From Beijerinckiaceae bacterium (GTDB taxonomy: Bacteria > Pseudomonadota > Alphaproteobacteria > Rhizobiales > Beijerinckiaceae): a DNA stretch of 7,563 nucleotides. Every line of letters begins with the position of its first letter. The first letter of the stretch is position 1. The notes under the pieces were generated by a model. That model was not told the DNA's origin. It made no database searches and saw only the letters and a list, made by a program, of their open reading frames with translations. The stretch is from NCBI GenBank assembly GCA_947455285.1, contig CANGOK010000164.1, positions 1 through 7,563 of the forward strand. The letters are read 5' to 3'. Positions 1-5,063 of this stretch are shown here, one piece after another. The position numbers and the translations under genes were made by a program.

Positions 1-1229
1 GACAGATGATGCGCCGCTACTGGCTTCCCGCCTGCCTTTCCGAAGAGCTCGATGGGCCAGATTGCGATCCGGTGCGCGTGCGGCTTCTGGGCGAGAATCT
101 CGTCGCCTTTCGCGACAGCGATGGCCGCGTCGGCCTCGTCGCCGAACAATGCCCCCATCGCAAAGCCTCGCTCTTTTACGGACGCAATGAGGAAGGCGGT
201 CTGCGCTGCCTCTATCACGGCTGGAAATTCGACGTCGAAGGCAATTGCGTCGATATGTCGTCAGAGCCTGCGGGCAGCAGCCTGTGCGAGAAGGTCAAAC
301 ATCGCGCCTATCCCGTGCGCGAGTGCGGCGGCGTGATCTGGACCTATATGGGCCCGGCGGAACAGATGCCGGAATTCCAGCGCCCCATCTTCGCGCCCAC
401 CGACGCCACGCGCATCGCCCATCTCAAGGTGGTGCTTGATTGCAATTGGGCGCAGGGCCTCGAAGGCGCGATCGATTCAGCCCATTCCTCAAGCCTGCAT
501 TCGACCGACATGCCCGCCGCCCGCGTCAATGGCTCGACCGCGACCGGCACCGCATGGCAGCGTCCCAGCACCGACAAATCCCCACGCCTGCAGGCGCAGG
601 AAACCGACTATGGCTTCCGCTATGCGGCGATCCGTCGTCCGATCCAGAACGCCAATGTCAGCGACTACATCCGCGTGACCCTCTTCGTCGCGCCTTTCAA
701 TGTGCTGATCCCCCCGAACAACGTCTACAACGTGCACCAGATGAGCGTGCCGGTGGATGACACGCACAACGTCATCTACCTCACCGCCTGGACGGATGCG
801 GGCGAGGGCGTCGATCAGGAAGCCTGGCGCAAGTTCACGGGAACGCAGCTCGGGATCGACCTTGACGCCAACTATCGCAAGATCGACAATGCCGCGACGA
901 ACTTCGGTCAGGACCGCGCGGCCATGCGGCTTGGCAGCTTCACCGGCATTCGCGGCTTTCCCAATCAGGACATCGCCATGCAGGAAAGCATGGGCCCCAT
1001 CGCCGACCGCACCAGTGAGAAACTCGGCGCAAGCGATCTCGCAATCGTGGAGTTTCGCCGCGTGATGGTGAAGGCCGTGCGCGATTTCGTGGCGAGCGGC
1101 AAGCTGCCTCCGGCTCTGGGGCTTGCGGAAGCCGAACGCCTGAAGCTCGCCTCATGGGAGCGCATCGTGCCGAAAACCACGGATTGGCGGGATTTCGACC
1201 CGGATGGGGCGCGGGCGGCGGCGGAATAA
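1..1229 (+). CDS. Rieske non-heme iron oxygenase, phthalate 4,5-dioxygenase-like oxygenase subunit (5' partial)
   Basis: Probable oxygenase component of a ring-hydroxylating or demethylating two-component system: it activates O2 at a mononuclear iron with electrons relayed through a [2Fe-2S] Rieske cluster from a separate reductase, which is not in this window. Numbering from the ATG at base 6, the Rieske motif is C49-P-H51, 16 residues, then C68-L-Y-H71. The catalytic segment D157-S-A-H160-S-S-S-L-H165 has the bridging Asp and two iron-ligand His with the usual spacing. D322 in the NQD segment is a plausible third ligand, by position. The frame stays open to the left edge (a Gln codon precedes the first ATG), and relatives begin about 15-20 residues before the MRRYWLP motif, so the true start is probably upstream of base 1. 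The C-terminal part (QESMGPIADRTSEKLG, 326-341) is typical of phthalate-dioxygenase-like members. Substrate unknown; LigX-like or other aryl-acid oxygenases are possible. Family call is firm. Confidence 0.93.
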   Translation, partial: QMMRRYWLPACLSEELDGPDCDPVRVRLLGENLVAFRDSDGRVGLVAEQCPHRKASLFYGRNEEGGLRCLYHGWKFDVEGNCVDMSSEPAGSSLCEKVKHRAYPVRECGGVIWTYMGPAEQMPEFQRPIFAPTDATRIAHLKVVLDCNWAQGLEGAIDSAHSSSLHSTDMPAARVNGSTATGTAWQRPSTDKSPRLQAQETDYGFRYAAIRRPIQNANVSDYIRVTLFVAPFNVLIPPNNVYNVHQMSVPVDDTHNVIYLTAWTDAGEGVDQEAWRKFTGTQLGIDLDANYRKIDNAATNFGQDRAAMRLGSFTGIRGFPNQDIAMQESMGPIADRTSEKLGASDLAIVEFRRVMVKAVRDFVASGKLPPALGLAEAERLKLASWERIVPKTTDWRDFDPDGARAAAE

Positions 1230-1245
1230 ACCCGCCTTATTCCAC

Positions 1246-1273
1246 TTGACCTTCACATAAGAACAGTCATAAT
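1246..1273 (+). promoter_or_regulatory. Candidate sigma70-type promoter upstream of the NYN gene
   Basis: TTGACC (1246-1251) and CATAAT (1268-1273) are each five of six matches to the -35 and -10 consensus and are separated by 16 bases. It begins 16 bases after the oxygenase stop codon, in an AT-richer stretch. The expected transcription start is about 1279-1281. It would drive the leader and the NYN gene independently of the oxygenase. Seen by motif only. Confidence 0.5.
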
Positions 1274-1277
1274 GACT
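1265..1277. promoter_or_regulatory. 13-bp odd palindrome over the -10 element, possible operator
   Basis: AGTCAT-A-ATGACT is a perfect 6+1+6 inverted repeat that covers the whole candidate -10 box and reaches towards the expected start site. A dimeric repressor bound here would block RNA polymerase. It does not match a regulator motif I can name with confidence. A chance palindrome of this size is uncommon, but the site is short. Confidence 0.35.
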
Positions 1278-1279
1278 CT

Positions 1280-1318
1280 ATGAAAACCCCTCGGGGAACC
1301 CCCGGTTTTTCCGGATAA
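1280..1318 (+). CDS. Possible 12-codon leader ORF, perhaps leaderless
   Basis: ATG at 1280 opens a 12-codon frame reading MKTPRGTPGFSG and ends with TAA at 1316-1318. The ATG lies six bases after the candidate -10 box, exactly where transcription should start, so the message could be leaderless; no Shine-Dalgarno sequence precedes it. The frame runs through the whole terminator-like hairpin at 1291-1310, the arrangement expected of a leader peptide in an attenuator. Short frames arise by chance, so this is inference only. Confidence 0.2.
   Translation: MKTPRGTPGFSG
1291..1310 (+). terminator. Candidate intrinsic terminator or attenuator hairpin
   Basis: CGGGG (1292-1296), loop AAC, and CCCCG (1300-1304) form a five-pair GC stem, extendable by a T-G wobble (1291/1305), followed at once by TTTTT (1306-1310). 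An A-run at 1283-1286 before it could pair with the T-run, as in bidirectional terminators. It may end the oxygenase transcript. Because it lies downstream of the candidate promoter, it could also terminate early transcripts of the NYN gene. A competing CCGG-TTTTT-CCGG hairpin (1302-1314) shares its 3' arm. The stem is short, so strength is uncertain. Confidence 0.4.
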
Positions 1319-1340
1319 GGCGAACCGAGCATTACGACCC

Positions 1341-1362
1341 CGGGGACGCGCAAGCGTCCCCG
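1341..1362 (+). other. Perfect 9-bp GC hairpin with GCAA tetraloop in the NYN leader
   Basis: CGGGGACGC (1341-1349) pairs completely with GCGTCCCCG (1354-1362) around a GCAA loop (1350-1353), a stable GNRA type. It is followed by TATTCATTT, not a clean T-run, so it is a poor classical terminator. It ends about 13 bases before the purine-rich ribosome-binding region. Flanking ACCC (1337-1340) and GGGT (1374-1377) are complementary and could close an outer stem that reaches the edge of the ribosome-binding site. It could be an mRNA 5' element, the 3' end of a small RNA, or a protein-binding RNA structure. Confidence 0.5.
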
Positions 1363-1373
1363 TATTCATTTCC

Positions 1374-1383
1374 GGGTGGGGGA
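1374..1383 (+). promoter_or_regulatory. Ribosome-binding region that favours the ATG start of the NYN gene
   Basis: The G-rich GGGTGGGGGA lies 7-8 bases before the ATG at 1391. The alternative in-frame GTG at 1376 lies inside this stretch and has only pyrimidine-rich sequence upstream, so the ATG is the better start; it shortens the protein by five residues. Confidence 0.5.
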
Positions 1384-1390
1384 TATTGCA

Positions 1391-2023
1391 ATGACTGTTG
1401 AGCCAATAACTTTGTCTTCGCCATTACGAATAAGGATTTTCGTCGATTTCTGGAATTTTAGCCTCTCGCTTCAACGGATCGACCCGGCCTTCAAGGTAAA
1501 TTGGCAAATCTTGGGCCCATTTCTCGCGAAGGAAGCAGGAGCGATAATAGATGGCTCCTCTTCCGTGACTTATGAGGGTGTTCACGTTTACGGTTCTTAC
1601 GACCCAAATAAATCAAAGGATTCAAAGCTAAAAAATTGGTTCACAAACACGCTCGATAAAATGGCTGGCGTCAGCGTGATCCTTCAGGAGCGCCAGCGCA
1701 AAAGAGGTTATCCGCGTTGTCCCACTTGCCAGGCGGAAGCCAAAATTTGCGCTGAATGCGACGGTGATATGCGAGGCACCGAGGAAAAAGGGGTCGACAC
1801 CAGAATCGCCACTGACATCGTCAGCCTTGCATGGGCCAATGGCTTCAATTGCGCGGTGCTGGTTTCCTCAGATAGAGACTTCGTTCCGGTCGCTGAATTC
1901 TTGCAGACAAAGGGCATCAAGGTCGTGCACGGGGCTTTTCCGCCATCCGGAAGCGCGCTGTCGCAGAAATGCTGGGGGCATCTGAACCTGCCCAAGATGC
2001 GGAACGGATTTCAAAGGATCTGA
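1391..2023 (+). CDS. NYN-domain (PIN-like, LabA/DUF88-related) putative ribonuclease with four-cysteine insert
   Basis: A 210-residue protein with a complete NYN fold signature. Strand 1 carries VDFWNF with D19 and N22. KGVDTRIATDIVSLA gives D136 and D142, and VSSDRDF gives D161 and D163; these acidic residues form the metal-dependent nuclease site of the PIN/NYN superfamily. Between the first and second motif groups sits C110-P-T-C113, six residues, C120-A-E-C123, probably a small zinc ribbon. No signal peptide or membrane segment is visible, so it is likely cytoplasmic. RNA is the expected substrate from the family; the target is unknown. GC is near 50% by eye against mid-60s around it, with frequent ATA, TTA and AAA codons, suggesting horizontal acquisition. 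It stands alone between metabolic genes with its own promoter and structured leader. No partner antitoxin gene is seen beside it. Function beyond putative RNase is not known to me. Confidence 0.88.
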   Translation: MTVEPITLSSPLRIRIFVDFWNFSLSLQRIDPAFKVNWQILGPFLAKEAGAIIDGSSSVTYEGVHVYGSYDPNKSKDSKLKNWFTNTLDKMAGVSVILQERQRKRGYPRCPTCQAEAKICAECDGDMRGTEEKGVDTRIATDIVSLAWANGFNCAVLVSSDRDFVPVAEFLQTKGIKVVHGAFPPSGSALSQKCWGHLNLPKMRNGFQRI

Positions 2024-2043
2024 TTTCCATCAGACAAGAAGGC

Positions 2044-2071
2044 TTGACCGCAAGCGCGCGGCGTTTATTCC
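2044..2071 (+). promoter_or_regulatory. Candidate promoter of the FAH-pirin-oxidase operon
   Basis: TTGACC (2044-2049) is a good -35; TATTCC (2066-2071) after 16 bases is a weak -10. The predicted start near 2078 would leave a leader of about 20 bases containing GAGAGGG (2085-2091), the ribosome-binding site for the ATG at 2099. The -35 is convincing, the -10 less so. Confidence 0.35.
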
Positions 2072-2098
2072 TCCTTCTATCGAAGAGAGGGAACAAAC

Positions 2099-2959
2099 AT
2101 GAAAATCGTCGCTTTTGATCGCGCTGACGGTCCCGGCCTTGGCATTCTCGACGGCGAGACCGTCATTGACCTCTGCGCCGTCGACGCCAGCGCCCCGCGT
2201 GAACTAGGCGCCGTGCTGCGTGGCCCCGGCCTTTCCGCCCTCGCCGCCATCGGCGCCCGCGCCACCGCCGCGCACAAGGTGAAGCTATCGGCCGTCAACC
2301 TTCGTATGCCGGTCGAGACCCCCGGCAAGATCATCTGCCTTGGCCTCAACTATATCGAGCATGTGAACGAAGGGCCGTTCCAGCGCCCCGATTATCCCAC
2401 GCTCTTCATGCGCGCCATGACCTCGCTGGTTCCCGCCGACGCCGGGCTTGTGCGTCCCACGACCTCGATCCAGTTCGACTATGAGGCCGAGCTCGTCGCG
2501 ATCATCGGCAAGACCGCGCGCCACCTCACCGCTGAAAACGCGCTTGATTGCGTCGCGGGCTATTCGGTCTTCAACGATGGCTCGATCCGCGATTTCCAGC
2601 GCCACACGATCCAGTGGACCATGGGCAAGAACTTCGACAAGTCCGGCAGCTTCGGCCCGGCGTTCGTCTCCTCGGATGAACTGCCCCCCGGCGCCGCCGG
2701 CCTCAAGATCGAGTGCCGCCTGAACGGCCAGACCGTGCAGACCGACAACACCAAGAACATGTCGTTCAACGTCGTCGAAACGCTCGTCTACATCACCAAG
2801 GGCATCACGCTTGAGCCAGGCGACCTCCTCGTCATGGGCACGCCCGCTGGCGTCGGCCATGGCCGCAAGCCCCAGCTCTGGATGAAGAAGGGCGATGTGG
2901 TCGAGGTCGAAATCGAGAAGGTGGGCCTGTTGCGCAACCCGATCGTGGACGAAGCCTGA
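2099..2959 (+). CDS. Fumarylacetoacetate hydrolase (FAH) family protein
   Basis: A 286-residue FAH-superfamily enzyme of the bacterial single-domain type (HpcE, acylpyruvase and related), about the normal length. A variable N-terminal segment (1-70) is followed by the FAH catalytic domain. KIICLGLNYIEH (77-88) opens the domain. E129 and E131 in FDYEAEL plus D160 in FNDGSIRD are the divalent-metal ligands. K177 in MGKNFD is the conserved lysine, and GTPAGVG (247-253) is the family signature loop. Members cleave C-C bonds of, isomerise or decarboxylate short oxo acids, often at the end of aromatic-ring catabolism, in the cytoplasm. The exact reaction (fumarylpyruvate or acylpyruvate hydrolysis, hydroxyheptadienedioate isomerisation, oxaloacetate decarboxylation) cannot be decided. 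The start is supported by GAGAGGG seven bases upstream. It leads a run with the pirin and FAD oxidase genes. Confidence 0.92.
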   Translation: MKIVAFDRADGPGLGILDGETVIDLCAVDASAPRELGAVLRGPGLSALAAIGARATAAHKVKLSAVNLRMPVETPGKIICLGLNYIEHVNEGPFQRPDYPTLFMRAMTSLVPADAGLVRPTTSIQFDYEAELVAIIGKTARHLTAENALDCVAGYSVFNDGSIRDFQRHTIQWTMGKNFDKSGSFGPAFVSSDELPPGAAGLKIECRLNGQTVQTDNTKNMSFNVVETLVYITKGITLEPGDLLVMGTPAGVGHGRKPQLWMKKGDVVEVEIEKVGLLRNPIVDEA

Positions 2960-3013
2960 TCCAATCCCCATCTGCGAGGGCATGACAGCCCGCTCATTTC
3001 AAAAGGTTCGCCC

Positions 3014-3880
3014 ATGTCCTCGCAGTTCAAGACCATCACGAAGATCATCGAATCGCCCCAGCCCCATTGGGTGGGCGATGGGTTTTTCGTGCGCCCGCTC
3101 TTCGCCGATTTCGCCTTCCAGCGCGAGATCAGCCCCTTCCTGATGCTCGACTACGCCGCCCCGGCACGGTTCCCGCCGTCTGACACGCCGCCGGGCGTGG
3201 GGCCGCATCCGCACAAGGGATTCGAGACTGTCACCATCGTTTATGACGGCGAGGTGGAGCATCGCGATTCCACCGGCGCCATCGGCTGCATTGGCCCGGG
3301 CGAAGTTCAGTGGATGACCGCTGGCTCGGGCATCGTGCATGAGGAATTTCATTCCCGTGCGGCGGCCAAACGCGGCGGCGTCGTCTCCATGTCGCAGCTC
3401 TGGGTCAATCTGCCCAAGCGCGATAAATCCGCCGCGCCCCGCTATCAGGACATCCGCAAGGATAGCATTCCCGAGGTCAGCGTCGGCGGGGGCTTGGTGC
3501 GCGTCATCGCAGGCGAGTTCGACGGCGTGCGTGGTCCGGCAAGCACCTTCACCCCCGTGCAGGTCTGGGACATGCGCCTGAAGGCGGGCGACAAGACGAC
3601 CATTCATCTGAACGATGGCGACACCGCCCTTCTGCCCGTGCTGCAGGGCCGGGTGAAGCTCAATGGCGAGCGCGAGGTCGCTGCTTCGCGCTTCGTCATG
3701 TTCAGTCACGCGGGCGCCTCGATTGAGGTCGAGGCCATCGACGACGCGATCCTGCTCTTCCTTGGCGGCGAGCCCATCGACGAGCCCGTGGCGGCCTATG
3801 GTCCCTTCGTCATGAACACGCAGGACGAAATCCGTCAGGCCATCTCGGACTATCGCGCCGGGAAAATGGGTTCGCTCTGA
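3014..3880 (+). CDS. Pirin family protein (bicupin)
   Basis: A 288-residue two-cupin protein. The N-terminal pirin domain carries the full metal site: H65 and H67 in GPHPHKGFETVT, then H109 and E111 in SGIVHEEFH, matching the His-His-His-Glu iron site of human pirin. The C-terminal cupin (about 160-255) includes the glycine-rich turn HLNDGDTALLPVLQGRV. Family members act as quercetin 2,3-dioxygenases or as redox-sensitive regulatory partners; in most bacteria the role is undefined. The intact metal site suggests an iron-binding protein here; activity is inference. AAAAGG at 3001-3006 precedes the ATG by seven bases. It lies 54 bases after the FAH gene and 12 bases before the FAD oxidase, so co-transcription is likely. 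Confidence 0.92.
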   Translation: MSSQFKTITKIIESPQPHWVGDGFFVRPLFADFAFQREISPFLMLDYAAPARFPPSDTPPGVGPHPHKGFETVTIVYDGEVEHRDSTGAIGCIGPGEVQWMTAGSGIVHEEFHSRAAAKRGGVVSMSQLWVNLPKRDKSAAPRYQDIRKDSIPEVSVGGGLVRVIAGEFDGVRGPASTFTPVQVWDMRLKAGDKTTIHLNDGDTALLPVLQGRVKLNGEREVAASRFVMFSHAGASIEVEAIDDAILLFLGGEPIDEPVAAYGPFVMNTQDEIRQAISDYRAGKMGSL

Positions 3881-3887
3881 GGCGAGG
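3881..3887 (+). promoter_or_regulatory. Ribosome-binding site that supports a TTG start
   Basis: GGCGAGG lies directly after the pirin stop and five bases before TTG at 3893. No ATG or GTG in frame lies between the stop codon and the FAD-binding motif, so the TTG is required to keep the first beta strand of the next protein. Confidence 0.5.
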
Positions 3888-3892
3888 TCCGC

Positions 3893-4990
3893 TTGGACGA
3901 GGTTGATTGCATCGTCGTTGGCGCAGGCGTGGTGGGCCTCGCCATCGCGCGCGCCCTCGCTCTTGCCGGGCGCGAAGTCGTCATCCTCGAAAAGGCCGAG
4001 AGCTTCGGCACGGAAACCTCCGCCCGCAACAGCGAGGTCATCCATGCGGGCATTTATTACCCGCAGGGCAGCCTCATGGCGCGGTTCTGCGTCGCCGGAC
4101 GCAAGGCGCTCTACGCCTATCTTGGCGAGCGTGGTCTGCCGCACAAGCGCTGCGGCAAACTGATCGTGGCGACGGATGCTGACGAGCTTGAACGGCTCGC
4201 AGGCATCCGCACCCGCGCGGCGGCGAATGGCGTCGTCGACATGGAGCTTTTGAGCGCGGCTGAGGCGCAGACGCTCGAGCCCGCGCTTCATTGCACAGGC
4301 GCGCTGCTGTCGCCCTCGACCGGCATCATCGACAGCCACGCTTTCATGCTGAGCCTGCTGGGTGAGGCGGAGGCCCATGGTGCGATGCTGGCCTGCAATA
4401 CGCCGGTTCTTGGCGGGCGTGTGACCGCGTCGGGAGTCGAGATCGAGACGGGCGGCGCCGAGCCGATGAAGCTGCGCTGCAAGCTCTTCATCAACGCCGC
4501 AGGCCTTGGCGCCCAAGCGCTCGCAAGGCGCCTCGAAGGCTTTCTCGCCGAGCGCATACCCGGCGCATGGTGGGCCAAGGGCAATTACTTCACGCTCGCG
4601 GGGCGGCAGCCCTTCGCGCGCCTGATCTATCCAGTGCCAGTGCCGGGCGGGCTTGGCACCCATCTCACCCTTGATCTAGCTGGGCAGGCCCGTTTCGGAC
4701 CGGATGTCGAATGGGTCGAGGAGATCGACTATCAGGTCGATCCGCGCCGTGGCGATTCATTCTACGCCGCCATCCGCCGCTATTGGCCGGACCTGCCAGA
4801 CGGCGCCCTTCAACCCGCCTATTCGGGCGTGCGCCCCAAGATCGTGCCGCCCGGCGCGCCGGGACAGGATTTCATGATCGAAGGCCCGCGCGACCATGGC
4901 GTCGCCGGGGTCGTGAACCTCTTCGGCATTGAATCGCCGGGGCTGACGTCGTCGCTAGCGATCGCCGAGCATGTGGCGGGGATGGTCTGA
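3893..4990 (+). CDS. FAD-dependent oxidoreductase, L-2-hydroxyglutarate oxidase/dehydrogenase-like (DAO family)
   Basis: A 365-residue flavoprotein of the D-amino-acid-oxidase superfamily. The N-terminal Rossmann fold shows G10-A-G12-V-V-G15 and the ribose-binding E33. NSEVIHAGIYYP (47-57) is the signature of L-2-hydroxyglutarate oxidases (LhgO, L2HGDH). NAAGLGA (201-207), KGNYF (229-233), YSGVRPKI (310-317) and GIESPGLTSSLAIAEH (345-360) match the rest of the family and give a full-length protein. Expected reaction: oxidation of L-2-hydroxyglutarate or a similar 2-hydroxyacid to the 2-oxoacid with electrons going to O2 or quinone. The substrate is not proven, since several alphaproteobacterial relatives are only generically annotated. 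It starts with TTG 12 bases after the pirin stop, so it is probably the last gene of the FAH-pirin operon. Confidence 0.88.
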   Translation: MDEVDCIVVGAGVVGLAIARALALAGREVVILEKAESFGTETSARNSEVIHAGIYYPQGSLMARFCVAGRKALYAYLGERGLPHKRCGKLIVATDADELERLAGIRTRAAANGVVDMELLSAAEAQTLEPALHCTGALLSPSTGIIDSHAFMLSLLGEAEAHGAMLACNTPVLGGRVTASGVEIETGGAEPMKLRCKLFINAAGLGAQALARRLEGFLAERIPGAWWAKGNYFTLAGRQPFARLIYPVPVPGGLGTHLTLDLAGQARFGPDVEWVEEIDYQVDPRRGDSFYAAIRRYWPDLPDGALQPAYSGVRPKIVPPGAPGQDFMIEGPRDHGVAGVVNLFGIESPGLTSSLAIAEHVAGMV

Positions 4991-5001
4991 ACCCCTAAAT
5001 G

Positions 5002-5030
5002 TTGAACCAACCCCCTTTCCCCGGTAGAAC
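5002..5030 (+). promoter_or_regulatory. Candidate promoter of gpmI
   Basis: TTGAAC (5002-5007) and TAGAAC (5025-5030) are each four of six matches and are 17 bases apart. They lie in the 73-base gap between the FAD oxidase stop and gpmI. AGAGGA (5051-5056) gives a good ribosome-binding site seven bases before the ATG at 5064. Moderate motif match only. Confidence 0.35.
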
Positions 5031-5063
5031 CCGGCCGCGCCGTCCCCACCAGAGGATTCCCCC

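Noticed and set aside
1376..1390. GTG at 1376 as start of the NYN gene
   Set aside because: It lies inside the G-rich ribosome-binding stretch and has no Shine-Dalgarno of its own; the ATG at 1391 is well placed.
2019..2034. TCTGAT-TTCC-ATCAGA inverted repeat over the NYN stop codon
   Set aside because: A six-pair, AT-containing stem without a following T-run is too weak to call a terminator; it may be chance.
1349..2056. CGCAAGCG repeated at 1349-1356 and 2049-2056, flanking the NYN gene
   Set aside because: An 8-base near-palindromic repeat in GC-rich DNA is too short to be an attachment site or insertion duplication, and the first copy is explained by the hairpin.
2285..2983. 232-codon minus-strand frame opposite the FAH gene
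   Set aside because: Shadow of a well-supported FAH gene with biased composition and no domain.
2976..2995. Hairpin GAGGGC...GCCCGCTC after the FAH gene
   Set aside because: Only four contiguous pairs plus a bulge and no T-run. Probably not a terminator; the short gap fits read-through into the pirin gene.
2999..4663. 554-codon open frame on the minus strand
   Set aside because: It lies opposite the pirin and FAD oxidase genes, whose motifs are complete. The translation is low-complexity (rich in Arg, Ala, His, Asp) with no recognisable domain, as is common for antisense frames in high-GC coding DNA.
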